Positions 33,300 to 45,460 of a stretch of 64,000 nucleotides of DNA are shown here, piece after piece. Position 1 is the first letter of the stretch, and each line of letters starts with the position of its first letter. The stretch is from Sitta carolinensis (Eukaryota; Chordata; Aves; Passeriformes; Sittidae). The position numbers were made by a program, and so were the translations under genes. The stretch is taken from positions 13,632,234 to 13,696,233 of the forward strand of contig JAVUNC010000019.1 in the NCBI GenBank assembly GCA_032173965.1. The letters are read 5' to 3'. The notes beneath the pieces were generated by a model. It had not been told where the DNA came from and ran no database searches. It saw only the letters and a list, made by a program, of their open reading frames with translations.

Positions 33300-35204
33300 A
33301 AAAAAAATGTCATTGACAAGGAAGACTAGCTCAAATGCTGAGACAAACTTGGCCACGTTCCTGCAGTGAGAACAGCACCAATAAAGACGTGGGCTGGTCT
33401 CTAGACGCCATCGATAATGTGATTTGGATGCTTGTTGCTACATCTCTGTTGCTGTTTATTCTGATGAACCCTTCCTCATCCTCTTCTCTCCTCCTTGCCC
33501 TCCCTCCCACACGTGCAAGGATGCCATACCGCAGCAAGGTTGCAAAGGGCTAGGACACCTCTAGATTTCTCCCAACTGCAGCAGCAGACACTAAAGAATC
33601 CACAAAACCAGGAGGAATTAAAATGGCAAAAGGATAACTTGCCAAGCTGTGGTGCATGTAGAATTGAGGGGCTTCACACAACTCCACTTCTCAAATTCCA
33701 GCTTCACTGCCCTTCTGTTCTCCATAAACTTGGTCAAGTCTCTGTAGATCAGATATAATGTTACCTAATATGTAACTTCTGTGGATTTTTCTGCATCTCT
33801 CCTCTCCTCTGGGGAGTTCACTGATGCCTGTGTATTCCATTGATACATTAACTCTGGAAATCTGGTTAATAATTAAGCTGATGAGACAACCTATTAAGAG
33901 GACCTGAATGCAGCCAGATCACCCACTGTCCCATGAGCTTCTCATGACCAGAAGGAGCAGTGACAAAAAAGTGACAAAAACCATTGACCACCACACCCCA
34001 AATCCTCTTTTCTCAGCAATTTGACCACATGTTGTCTGGGAATGCAAGGAACCTGCATGCTGTTCCAGAAAAAGCACATTCGTTAAATGTGGGTTTATGA
34101 TAGGATTGCACCAAAGAGTCAGTGCTGGAGAGGGGTGAGGCTGCAGAGGTTTTGCTGGTCTGGCCACATCCAGGCTCTGTGATGATATCCAACAGAGTGG
34201 TGAAATCAGAGCAGAAGATACACTTGTATATATGTGAACACACATGTACACAAAATCCCACTGTGAATCTATGAAAACCCTGAGGATGAGCACAGGCTGG
34301 TCTTCATTAGCATTTGAACAGAAAAAAATTCACTTCCTTGTCTTATTTCTGGACACTGAAAAACATCAGCACTTTTTTGCAACTTCTTGAAATATTTTCA
34401 GCATGTGCCTGGCCCAGCTTTTCTATGCACCCAGGGAATTATGGAAATACAGAAGACTGATGGAGCTGCTGGAGAAAGAAGTGGCATGGTTATGCCCAGA
34501 CCAGCAAACAGAAGAGCATTTCCAGTGCATGCTGAAAATTCAGATTCTGTCCAAGTCTTTGGAGAGCAGATGTCAATTATGAATCACATGATTACTCTGC
34601 CATATTTTTCTGGGTTATGCTCATTGACTTAGATAAGGTATCATTTTTCACCTACAAAATATGCTGCATATACAATAAATAATATGCACAGTACCATAAT
34701 AAATATTCAGTATATATGGTGTATGCATTATAGTGGTCCTGGTAGAGTTATAGCAGAACAGTCAAGGCTGAATTGGCATTTTCATTATAAAGGCTGATAA
34801 TTCAAGATCAGTAGCAAAAGACAATGAAATACCATCTGCTCTCACACAAACAGCTTTTACAGGGGGGTTTTAAGGTCTTGATGCAAGCAGTTCTGCAGAG
34901 AGAACAAAAATGAGAGAGCTCCTGAGACACTGTCTCTCACTGTCAAAACCTTTCATCTGATTTTGTTCCCACTTAGATGGCAGCTGATGCTTTTCCTAAA
35001 TCTCCGACTTGTGGAGCCAGAAGATATTGTGAGCACTAGTGTTCTCATAGGAGATATAAAGAAGTGTTTCCTAGACTTACTGCCACAATAAAAAAGCTTG
35101 TAAATGCAAACTCTGCAGCTCACCAACCAATAAATAGATGGGGTTAAATAGTCCTCTCTACCAGCCTGGACTTCTCAACACTGAGAAGCAGCAACGCACC
35201 CTCA
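33300..35204. other. Intergenic sequence, nothing recognised
   Basis: A C8/A10 junction at about 33292-33308 opens this stretch. The rest is AT-rich DNA. A 124-codon minus frame (33919-34293) lacks domains. Confidence 0.5.
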
Positions 35205-35262
35205 GAGCTTGTTGAAGGCCAGGATGGTGTGGGCTGGAACTGGTGATGATCTCTTCCAGTGG
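35205..35262 (+). mobile_element. Possible CR1 3'-end scrap
   Basis: GTTGAAGGCCAGGATGG and GGGCTGGAACTGGTGATGAT followed by CTCTTCCAG resemble the CR1 tail pattern (GTTCAAGGCCAGG...GGTTGGAACTAGATGATCTT...CTTCCA). It is short and diverged. Confidence 0.4.
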
Positions 35263-35514
35263 TACCATATTCAGTAACTGAACCATTGTAGCCATTTCAT
35301 AATGTATTTCCAAAGATCTGGCCTCTTTGAACTGAGAATTACTATCTCTCTTTAATGCCATTTCTGTGGTAGTTCGTATGTGATGACATGACAAATCTCA
35401 ATTAAATACTGCTGACCCAACTATATCATTGACTTATACAAAGCCATTTTTGTAACTGTTTTATGCCTTTTCAACTTCTCTGTGATGGTTGCAGCCCCTC
35501 AGGTGGAGGTTGCA
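35263..35514. other. Intergenic sequence between CR1-like scraps
   Basis: AT-rich sequence with nothing recognisable. Confidence 0.5.
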
Positions 35515-35625
35515 CAGGAACAGCTTCATCTCAGCAGAAGTTTTTGGAGCATTGCCTGGAGATGTTCAAAATGGGGCTGGATGGACCCAGGTGAGCAGCT
35601 TTACTGGTGAGGAGGGACTGGGGGT
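35515..35625 (+). mobile_element. CR1 LINE 3'UTR fragment
   Basis: ATTGCCTGGAGATGTTCAAA followed by ATGGGGCTGGATGGACCC and GGAGGGACTGGGGGTG follows the CR1 3'UTR pattern (CCTGGAGGTGTTCAAGGCC..GGCTGGATGG..CC). It lies downstream of the tail-like scrap at 35205-35262, so the two are separate or rearranged insertions. Confidence 0.5.
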
Positions 35626-36767
35626 GTTTTCCAGCAGAGGGTGTTAAAGAAGAAGTGGTAGGCCTTGTGGTGGGTGAAAACCTCTTCTTTTAGCACATCT
35701 GCTTGTAGAGGGCACGTCTGTTTACACCTTGAACTAATCACAGTGACAACCAGCAGTGAAAACCTGGATGCGGAAAAATCCACGGGAATTTTGCCCAGAC
35801 ATTTCCCTTGAGCTGTTAGACTCATGGTTCAGATGTATTCCTCCCAGTATATGGTACCTTCCCCACCAACAACTGAATTTATGCAGTCTTTTTAGCTCAA
35901 ACCCAGGAGGAATATAAGCATCTTGCCCCCACTTCCTAGGGCAATAAAAGGACGTTGATGCTGTAGGGTGCAAATACAGGTAAGAGGAAGGACCCACCTG
36001 TGACCATGTAACAGCTCCCTGCCCATCCTGACACATCTAACAGGTGAGCTTGCCCATTTTGTAATTCCCAGCTTTGCTGGCTGGCTCTGTATTGATGATA
36101 AGTATTATTCACACATCATCACAGCCCCACTTCGGCAGCCCTTGAGCCTGTTTCCAAAAGAAGCTGTCACAGACAATAAACACCAAAGTAACCCCACTTC
36201 CAATTTAATTGTTTTCTCAAAATATCACTAGCAATTAGACTATATTAGCAACAGATTGTTTGCAGTAGCTCATTCTCTCAGTCAAAACTGGTTTCTTTCT
36301 CTTTTACAATCACTCAAAACATCTGAAACTAGAAAGTACCTAGGGTGGTGGTTTGCCTTTTATTTTTTTCTTTGAGTCAGAATCAAGTAAACAACTGACA
36401 TTTCTTCTGGAAAAGCCAAAATATCTGGAAAACACAGGATAAAAATATGGGATGGCTAGGGTTTTTTTAATGTTTACAAATTTATTGTGAAAGTTTTAAG
36501 AAAATACGGTGACAGCACTGCTTGCAGTACAGTAGGAAATGACAGTCAATAAATAAAACTAAAGGACTGTGCAATAAATAAATACAAGACTAATATAATA
36601 TGTTTGCAGCAGGCTGATCAGTTTTAAATCCTTTGCCTAAGGCTGACTTTTACAATAAACAAACCACGCCTGTATGCTTTCATCTATTGGTGCTGGATGA
36701 GCCTAGTTATTTATGGTTGGGCTCACCTTCTTCCCATGAGATTTTTGCCCATCTCAGTCTTTCTCCC

Positions 36768-36770
<3 letters not shown>
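35626..36770. other. Intergenic sequence, nothing recognised
   Basis: Mixed DNA. The part at 36130-36320 is complex and AT-rich, with CACCAAAGTAACC and CCAATTTAATTG, and may be regulatory. No gene is supported. Confidence 0.45.

Positions 36771-36805
<35 letters not shown>
36771..36805 (+). repeat. A35 homopolymer
   Basis: Thirty-five uninterrupted A bases following CTCCCCTT. No AATAAA lies at a normal distance upstream and no target-site duplication is clear, so a retroposed transcript is not demonstrated. Confidence 0.85.
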
Positions 36806-36806
<1 letters not shown>

Positions 36807-37439
36807 CCCAAAACCTCAAGAAGAGAGTAATCCCACCCAGGGGTAAGGCACACCTAGTCTCTTACTGATTTAGGCTTCACGGAGATATGGAGTTTCCCCC
36901 CACTCTGGGGGCAGCCAGAGCCTTCCTTATTTCTGATATGTGCCCTTTGCTGTGATGCTGCATGTGTCAAAATGTGTCCCATGGTGTCTCTGGGGATTTT
37001 TTTCCAAGGCCAGCTTAGCCAAGTGACCACAATCTTTTTTACTACTTTTGGTGAAAAACATTACACGGTCGAGGGGGCTTGGAGGGCTCCAGACAAATGT
37101 CTGCAAAACCATCTCTGGCTCAGTGGCTGTGATCACGGGCTAGGTAATTTGTTCGATTAGAGCATCCGTCTAAGACAAAGAAAGTGTAGTGGAGTGAGGC
37201 AGCTCTGGTCTCATTTACAGGTCTGGAGATGCATGCAGAAGCTATTACAAGTGACCTGTGACCTGGCCCACCCTCAGGTGAAACGGCTTTGCCCAGTCAC
37301 CTCCTGTTAGCCTCAGCCAAATGATAGGCTTGGGGGAGCCCAGGACACACCCATGGTTCATCAGACAGACAATATCAGACCCACCAGGCCAGCCCCAAGC
37401 TGTGCAGATGCAAAAGCAGATGAATTTTAAAAAAAATAA
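36806..37439. other. Intergenic sequence, nothing recognised
   Basis: Plain sequence with no gene, repeat or structured RNA that I can support. Confidence 0.5.
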
Positions 37440-38000
37440 TGGGCTTCCAAACTTAATATGGCGATAGTGTTACTTACAACAAATCTGTCTGCAGTTTTGG
37501 GGCTGCAGAGATAAAAGCCCTTAGGAAAAATGTCAGTGGCTTGAGTTTATTTATATGTAAGGTAACCATGAAAAATGCCGGCATACCACTAATTGTAGGG
37601 CATATTTATTCTGCACAAGTTGTTTTCCACATTAGCACAGTTGTTAAAATGCAGTTTTGCCTCAGGAATATTATAACTTTATCTTCTGTAATTATAAACG
37701 TGGATGTTGCTGGGGTACTATATACATTGAAGAAGAAATGTAAGAAATGGGCACTGCAAGGAAGAAAACAAACATAATTAAAAATGCAATGTAGTAATTA
37801 TATGCAACATACTTGGGAAGTGGGGAGCCACGGTTAGCTAACGTTCTGTTAGATCCTGGCTTTAGATTTGTATGCCTTCTAACTTCAAATTCTCCCATGG
37901 TTTTCCACTCAAACCAACTAACTAGGACCAGTTGGCAAGGCAAACCTTTATGTGCAGCAGCACATTAATCTGCTCCGTGAAGTCATATAAGTGTAAAAGC
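37440..38000. promoter_or_regulatory. Regulatory-looking noncoding block
   Basis: A long non-repetitive AT-rich stretch with ATATGGCGATAG, TTTATTTATATG, CACTAATTG, TGTAATTATAAAC and AAAAATGCAATG cores. The texture is that of conserved noncoding DNA, with no frame above chance. Inference only. Confidence 0.3.
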
Positions 38001-39304
38001 AATTTTACTATGAGCAGCTAAACACAGAAGGCTGGAATGCAATGGCACGATGGAGTTATCATACAGCAAATGTTTAATGAATGCTGATGTAAGAGAATCT
38101 TTTGATAGGGAAAGGGATACTGCCTTGAAAAACACCTGACAGATAAAATTGGGAATTTTTCTTGTGGTGTGAAGAGGCAAAATTTAGATATGATTTGCTC
38201 ATGTGGAGCAAATTCCCAGCTTGAGTGAGAGTCAAAGTTTTCTCAAGAAGGTTATCACTGAGAGTGGGGCTGTAGTGGTGACAGCAGCTTCTGGAGCAAG
38301 AGGCGCATGGGCTTATCCCATTGCTTCCACCTCTTCCTTCATGTTACAAGCACCCCTTCTATGGTGCCTGCACAACACAGAAACGTGGATGAACACATAC
38401 ACAAATTTACATACTGGGACCAGGAATCAGTTTCTTTCCTCAGGGAGGAACCATTTGATGGCACAAGAAAGCCCTCGGTAGCATTTCAAGGCTTTTGGGT
38501 TTCATTTGGTTTACTGACTCCTTATAATTACACCAAAAAAAGCAGATCACACCATTCTGAGTTTAAAAGACGGATAACACCAAATTTCCACTAATATCTT
38601 GGCAGGGGCCAAGTAGAAACATATTTATTATACCACTACTATTCACCTGAGCTTATCAGCAAAAGCTCTGTTCATGAGCATTATTAGAAACTAGTCAGGA
38701 ATGAAAAATACTTGGGAAGTTCAGTGTGGTCGGGAAGTTTGTCAACCAGAATCCTGGAACATTTCCTTTCAGCTCCCCCTTTAACACCCTATTCCATCTC
38801 TCATCGACTACAACCCTTTTTTTACCTTATTTTTCCCCTCCAAGGATTCTTACTGCCCTCTAAAGGCTCCTGATTCTTCAACTTCCTTTCTCCTTCCACT
38901 GCTTTTCCCCTCATGTCCATCTTTTTTGCCTTCTTCTCAAGGTTTTGGTAATATCCTTTTTGCTGAAGGGTGCAAATGAAACATTCCAACTTTCCTAGTT
39001 TTTCACTCAGGGATATCTGTGGCCAACAAGAAAGCTGGACAGTGATGTACCTTGAGAGTCAGTCAGAAAAACAAGGAGAGGGTCCATTGAAAGATTTGGA
39101 TTTCATGGTACCCAATCTGCCTAATTTGTTTTTTCCTGAAACTAGGCATGCTAATGTGCTTCTTCTCATTTCCTCCAAATGCACTTATCATTCTTTAGAC
39201 CTCCCCAGAGGTAACAACATGGAGGCTCTATCACAGATGAAAATCTCCAACAGCCACAGCTCTGCCAGAGCTTCACATCACAGACCATCCCAAAGTGCAT
39301 AACC
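38001..39304. other. Intergenic sequence, nothing recognised
   Basis: Frames of 92-110 codons on plus (38203-39302) have no domain. A pyrimidine-rich part lies at 38770-38945. Confidence 0.5.
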
Positions 39305-39622
39305 CTGAAAAGCCATCACCTCAAAGGGCTGGAGGGGATTTCCAGAGGTAAATAGTGCTGTCCCTGGCCCATGGCACCTGTGTCATTCCTTCCAGAGTGC
39401 TTATCTTTGGGGTTTTAAGGCCTTCAGTGCTGGAAATGCTGCCACCTCCCCAGGCAGTGTCTTGCAGTGCATTGCTGTTCTTATCACAAGAGGGTTTTAA
39501 CCTGAATCTTTCTTACTGCAATTTAAGCTCATTACTTCTTGTCCTATCTTCAAGAGGCTTGGAGATCTGATTATTACCTTCCTCTTTGCAGAAGTCCTTT
39601 ACATTTTTGAGGATTGTTTCGT
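39305..39622 (-). mobile_element. CR1 LINE fragment, about 320 bp
   Basis: The plus strand gives the reverse complement of the CR1 3' region. AAGGGCTGGAGGGGATTTCC (tail side) is followed by a GCAATTTAAGCTCATTACTT string, CTTGTCCTATCTTCAAGAGG, then TTATTACCTTCCTCTTTGCA, and ends in ACATTTTTGAGGATTGTTTC. The order matches a left-pointing CR1 with its 3' side at 39305. It is noncoding 3'UTR-type sequence, 5' truncated and diverged. Confidence 0.85.
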
Positions 39623-42600
39623 TGACACAGACACTTCTCTGCACCAAAAGCACCATCTGAGGAGAGGTTTATCTCTCCATTGCTGAAGCCAGCATACTTT
39701 CGGTTATAATGTCCACTGGCAGTACTTCTATTGCAAATTCACTTTACAAACTGAACAGAAAACTGAAATGAAACCTCATTGAAAAGCTCACATTATGGGA
39801 ATTTATACTCTCTCTTTGCTGTGCCTTAAAATACAAACAAGACTATTTTTGACTTATGTGTAATTGAAATAAAAATAAGCAGACAGCTTTGCCAAACACA
39901 AGTGCTGAATACTCATAATTTAGGACCCCAGGAATTATCATCTGGACTTAAAAATAATGAAATTTTAATGATACATATGAAGTTCTTTGTAACTGCCATC
40001 TGGGCTTGGTTCTCTCAGAGCTTGACCTGGGCTTCTATTCACTTCAGTCAACTATTCATGCACCAGAAAATTAGATGTCTTGCCATTTGCTGTGGGCTAA
40101 TGGGTATGGAAAAGCCAACACATCTATTTAAGGTGGCATAAATGACTCCCTGGAAATGCCCTTTTTTTTCTCCTAAGAGAGTGCCTAAGCATTAAAGACT
40201 TTCAGAACCAAAACCACAGTGGAGCAGGGTATATTTTCATAGACTTTCTCCCCAGTGAAGCAGCATCTTCCTCAATGGTGCTTGATTCAGACTTAAACAG
40301 GTGCCCTCACATCATCTCACATTTCCGAGGTCCTTAATAAAGATGAAAAACATTAAAATACCCATGACAAATTCACCAGGAGGTCAACAGCTTCTACAGA
40401 ATACTGCATTTCTTATTGCTTTAAAGTAATTCAGACTACAAAAAGTCATGTTCACTTGAGTGCCATTGAATATCATTGACTAAGGCATATGATCCTGTCG
40501 AGGAGCAGCCTGATGGGTATTTTTTAGCTTCTATAGGCACTTTCTTCTTATGGCACAGTTTTAGGAGCTACAACCTTTATAACTTGAAGTTGCCTACATT
40601 TCAGAAGAGAAATGGCTCAACATCTGCTTTATTGATGCCCAAATTTTGGTTGACTTTCTTCATCAAGTACTGATTTAGCACATGCTGCCTGTTCTCAAGC
40701 ATGATGGACAAGTTCATCACACTTTTAAAGGGGTCTCTTTCAGAGGGCCTTGAAAGCCAGATAATTTTGAGGCCACAGATTTTACCTAAGGTTCTTGCCT
40801 TGGGAAAAAAGTAAAAAGCTGCACAGAGAAAAAGGAGATAAAATTCCCACATACCACCACTGGTGGGAGCGAGGAAATAATGAACTAATTAACTCAATAA
40901 TTAGGACTTCGAGAATGGTTAAGTATTGAAAACAGTCCACATAATACAGAAAATCTTTCCTGTTTTTTGTTTTGGAAAACAGAAACCTACTTCTGAGGTG
41001 GTAGCCAGGTGGTTGTATTCACTAATCACCAATGAACATATCTGCATGAACTTGCCTGCTTGTTTTTGAGAAAATTGATGTAATCTTTTCTGATGTGTAC
41101 AGGCCCCTTATGAGCCCCATAAGTCAAACCCTAAGTGCCAAAATGCCCAATTTTTACCACAATGGCTTTCTTCAACTCAAGGAGGAGGTTGTCCCTGTCC
41201 TCTCAATGAAGTTAAAATGTTAACAAGAGACTCTTACAGTAAAGTGACAGAGCTCTGGCACTTGTTGTTAGTGAAAGTTTCTTAAAATATGTCCAGTCAT
41301 TTCAAAGTAAAACCATGTTTGAACTTAGCAATCTGCTCTTGGGCTTTCCACAATGGTAAAATTAGTCAGATAAACTTTCTTCTCAACAGATTTCCTTGCT
41401 GCAAAAGCAAGCCAGAAATTCATATTTCATATATATGTAAAATACAAATATATTTCTTTTTGATCATATTTCTTTATACTGAGCTATCATGATGCAAGAT
41501 GAAAAAGTGAACGTGGTTCAAAAGATTGGATTCCAGACCTCCCTGGTTTTTTTAGGAAAAATCCACTGGGGAAGATACTGGAACAAGAGGATAAAAGGGT
41601 AACAACAGTTTTGCTAAACTGTGGGTGTATCCAGGCCAAAATAGCTCCTTGGCTATGGGGTTATTGAGGCAGTGCTGATAGTTTGCTGCATCTTGTAGGA
41701 ATAAAACCAGCGGCTTTGATTTTCTTGCCCAATGCATGCACCGCACCCTTTGAAACCCAATCCAACCAAATGAAAAGGTTTGGATACATTGCCATTTAAT
41801 AATTGCCTCCTGCTCAGTGAGGAGTGAAGCTTTTTCTTCCCTTTCTTCCCTTTCCTCCACAGCAAATTCTCACTAGGATTTTTTTTCCACTACAGACAGC
41901 AAACATAATTATACAACAGATCAGAACAGCTTACATAATGCCCTTTATAGAAACCTGCCTTACCTCAGAGGCATATTAGCATTTCTTATGGGTTTAAGGG
42001 GTGAGGGATTAATTACAGATTTTCAAAATATGCCTAATTACATATTTACTGGTGGAATAAATAATTCACATTTCATAACTTGCCATGAAATGACTACTTT
42101 CTTTTGAAGATTAAAAATTTGAGGCTTGAGGAATGTTAAAGTTCAAACTCTGAATAAAGACTCCTAATCCTTTATAGATCTGCATTTTACTCACATGAAA
42201 AACACAGCAGAAAGTCACTCTTTCACCTGAATGACTTGTAGACCCCTTGAAATTTCTCTCTTGGCAATCTATCAAACAAAATGAGCAAAACAGTAAAAAT
42301 GTGATTTGTTCATTTACTTTGGCACTCGGATAGATCATGTAGGATTTCAGGAAGCAGATAAATGACTTGAAAGCATGAGTTCCCCTGAGTCTTGGATTTT
42401 GCATTGGAACCAGCAGCATCTCTCTGTGCAGGATGGTGTGGGCAGTGGATTGCAGCCTCCTCCCAAGGCCAGTGTGGGAGCTGCTGCTCTCCTGTGCCTG
42501 CCAGTGGCAACTGAGGACTTCTTACATCCTTGCAAGCCAGTGTGCCTTTAAATGCTTCATGGCATTGGATCATTTGGAAGCATAAATCAACTTGCCCCTT

Positions 42601-42820
42601 TCCTGACCTGCTCTAACATACAGCCAGTGGTTTCCTTCCTTATATTTTATTTTAGCCAGAGTTAGCAAGAAGAATATCCCTATAGCATTTAGGAAATATA
42701 CAAATTATTACAGAAGGGTAAATAACTGCCTTCAGAAAGGAAATAACTGTTTCTGAATGCTTTGTTTATTAAAAAAATCTGCCTTCAACAACAATAAGTA
42801 CCATGTTTAATAGCAACAGA
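39623..42820. other. Intergenic sequence, nothing recognised
   Basis: AT-rich DNA without a supported gene. Antisense frames near 41552-41865 and 42111-42573 have no domains. Complex AT-rich parts at 41890-42120 may be regulatory, but no clear motif cluster supports this. Confidence 0.5.
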
Positions 42821-43886
42821 GAAAAGGAAGGAAGGAAGTGTCGGAAGGAAGGAAGGAAGTGTTGGAAGGAAGGAAGTGTTGGGAAGAGAAGGAAGGAAGG
42901 AAGGAAGGAAGGAAGAAGGAAGGAAGGAAGGAAGGAAGGAAGGAAGGAAGGAAGGAAGGAAGGAAGGAAGGAAGGAAGGAAGGAAGGAAAGGAAGAAGGA
43001 AGGAAGGAAGGAAGGTGGAAGGAAGGGAAAGGAAGGAAAGGAAGGAAGAAGGAAGAAGAAGGAAGGAAGGAAGGGGAAGGAAGGAAGGAAGGAAGAGGAA
43101 GGAAGGAAGGAAGGAAGGAAGTGTCGGAAGGAAGGGGAAGGAAGGAAGTAGGAAGAAGGAGAGTAGGGAAGAAGAGAAGGAAGGGAAGGAAGGAAGGAAG
43201 GAAGGAAGTGTCGGAAGGAAGGAAGGAAGTGTCGGAAGGAAGGAAGTGTCGAGGAAGGAAGGAAGGAAGGAAGGAAGGAAGGAAGGAGGAAGGAAGGAAG
43301 GAAGGAAGGAAGGAAGAAGGGAAGGAAGGAGAGGAAGAGGAAAGGAAGGAAGGAAGGAAGGAAGGAAGGAAGGAAGGAAGGAAGGAAGGAAGGAAGGAAG
43401 AGGAAGGAAGGAAGGAAGGAAGGAAGGAAGGAAGGAATGTCGGAAGGAAGAGGAAGGAAGGGAAGGAAGGCGGAAGGAAGGAAGGAAGGAAGGAAGGAAG
43501 TGTCGGAAGGAAGGAAGGAGGAAGGAAGGAAGTGTCGGAAGGAAGGAAGGAAGGAAGGAGGAAGGAAGGAAGGAAGGAAGGAAGGAAGGAAGGAAGGAAG
43601 GAAGGAAGGATGGAAGGAAGGAAGGAAGGAAGGAAGGAAGGAAGTGTAAGGAAGGAAGTGTGGAAGGAAGGAAGGAGGAAGGAAGTGTCGGAAGGAAGGA
43701 AGGAATGCAAGGAAAGGGAAAGGAAGGAAGGAGGAAGGAAGGAGGAAGGAAGGAAGGAAGGGGAAGGAGGAAGGGAAGGAAGGAAGGAAGGAAGGAAGGA
43801 AGGAAGGAAGGAAGGAAGGAAGGAAGGAAGGAAGGAAGGAAGGAAGGAAGGAAGGAAGGAAGGAAGGAAGGAAAGGAAGGAAGGAA
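42821..43886 (+). repeat. 1.07-kb (GGAA)n array with GTGTCG interruptions
   Basis: This is a tetranucleotide GGAA array that is almost pure purine on the plus strand. GTGTCG occurs exactly at 42838, 43121, 43208, 43229, 43246, 43500, 43532 and 43685. Variants occur at 42859 and 42876 (GTGTTG), 43437 (ATGTCG), 43644 (GTGTAA) and 43658 (GTGTGG). Frames of 313-367 codons on both strands are translations of the repeat, not genes. GGAA is the ETS-family core. Long purine tracts can form triplexes and are often mis-sized in assemblies. Confidence 0.97.
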
Positions 43887-45165
43887 TTGATTTAGGATTT
43901 AATTAACTTACCAAGGAGGAGCATTGCTTCTATGTTTATGTATACACACAGCAGTCCTGATACTTATAATAAAGCAAAAATACTTTTTAAAAGGAAAGAT
44001 ATACAGGGAGTGATCATAGTATATAGCAATGGAGCCTACTTACCCAAATATCAATGTTCCAGGAAACAAGGAAATAAACACTGGCTTATAGCATGGACAT
44101 ACTTGTGATTAATTTGTAAAAAAAGTCCATGTGTTTTGGACAGATATATGAAAATAGCAACCTGCTATTCAGCATTTTAACTCTTCCAAAGAAGACCTAG
44201 GTATAAAGAAGTACATAAACCAAAACGACCCAATGCTTGGTGAGACTCCAGTCTCAGTTCAGTGTTTTTCTTTTTGTGCCACCATGTGTAAGCTTAACCT
44301 TTCTATACCACACTTCCCTTACAATTCTTTTCACCTTAAAAACTAAAATGATAGTATACAAAGTAGTTATTGATTTAATTGAAGCAGGTGGAAAAGTGGA
44401 AACCCTCTCTCATAACCAATTTGGGAATAGGAATGCTATTTTGATTTTGGAGCCAAGGGTCTACATTTTCATATATTTTACACATTTTTCAGTAGTCTGA
44501 AATCTAAAGGCCTATGGAAAAGTTGTTGGGGTTTTGGTTTTTTTTTTCTTAGAATAATGCCTTACTTTCAGTTCTGCTTTCAATAATAATTTCCATGTCA
44601 ATGTACACATTAAAGAGGGAGAAAGTATTCTGGGAAAACACTGGTAAGATTGGTTAAACCTACAGAGGTGACTTCACTGTAAAATTTTGTCTCAAAGCTC
44701 TCATCTTTCCCAGAAGAAAGCTCATACATCTGATCAACAAGGAGCTGTTTCTCATACTGATAATTGCATATCAGCAACACTTAAGTGCAAATACTTAATT
44801 TAAGGTCTAAATTATTTAAGATAAAATACTCAACATCATCAAATTGGAGAAGACAGTCAGTGGCATGTGGTGGAAGATGAGGGGCAGATGAGCATCCTTA
44901 GCCATAACTACAAGCAGCGAACACCATAGAACAGATTTATGAATGTAATGCAAGCCATTTAAAAAATGTTCTCCCTCTCTCGCCCACACAATATTAATTA
45001 CCTGTGCCAGCTTTTGCTAATTCATTTTCCTTTCACCTCAATAAAGGAACTCGGTGTTCAAAATAAGCAGTGTGAAGACACAGCATTAAGTAGCCATGGG
45101 TACTCCAAAACCACTTTTTTGGGGGCAGGGGGGTTGGAGTGGGGAGAGAAAGAATAACACCTATA
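43887..45165. other. Intergenic sequence, nothing recognised
   Basis: AT-rich DNA. A T-run lies at about 44539-44550 and a G-rich patch at 45119-45145. No gene is supported. Confidence 0.5.
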
Positions 45166-45169
45166 AGTT

Positions 45170-45460
45170 ATGCTTCCAACTCAGTTTCATTCACTGAGTC
45201 ATGTAAATAAATATCCAGCCAGTTTGGTCCCCATCCCACAGCCTCAGCACAGCAGCTCTAATTACTCATCTATAAACAATGCAGACAAGCCATCGCTCAC
45301 CGCTGCTCTACGCCTCATGGCCACACGCTTTGTATCCTACCTGGGTAAATATTAAAATGAATATAATCGCCTCCATTTTAAGGGTAAAGTTATCTGCAAG
45401 GCCCAGTGATTCATGAGCTCCCCGAATGTACATAAAGTGCTTTAGTGAAAGCATTTCCTA
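45170..45460. promoter_or_regulatory. Regulatory-looking block with AP-1, forkhead and SOX cores
   Basis: A perfect AP-1 site TGAGTCA (45195-45201) is followed two bases later by TAAATAAATA (forkhead-like). Downstream are TAATTA (45259-45264) and a TATAAACAATG overlap (about 45271-45281) that contains both a forkhead TAAACA and a SOX ACAATG core. Further on are TAAATATTAAAATGAATATAAT and GTGATTCATGAG. The block is non-repetitive and enhancer-like; function is inferred. Confidence 0.4.

Noticed and set aside
36610..36805. Processed pseudogene ending in A35
   Set aside because: No polyadenylation signal at the right distance, no target-site duplication and no recognisable coding remnant.
42769..43906. 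Frames of 313-367 codons on both strands (Lys/Glu/Gly/Arg repeats on plus, Phe/Leu/Pro/Ser repeats on minus)
   Set aside because: They are translations of the GGAA microsatellite, open in several phases only because the repeat lacks stop codons.
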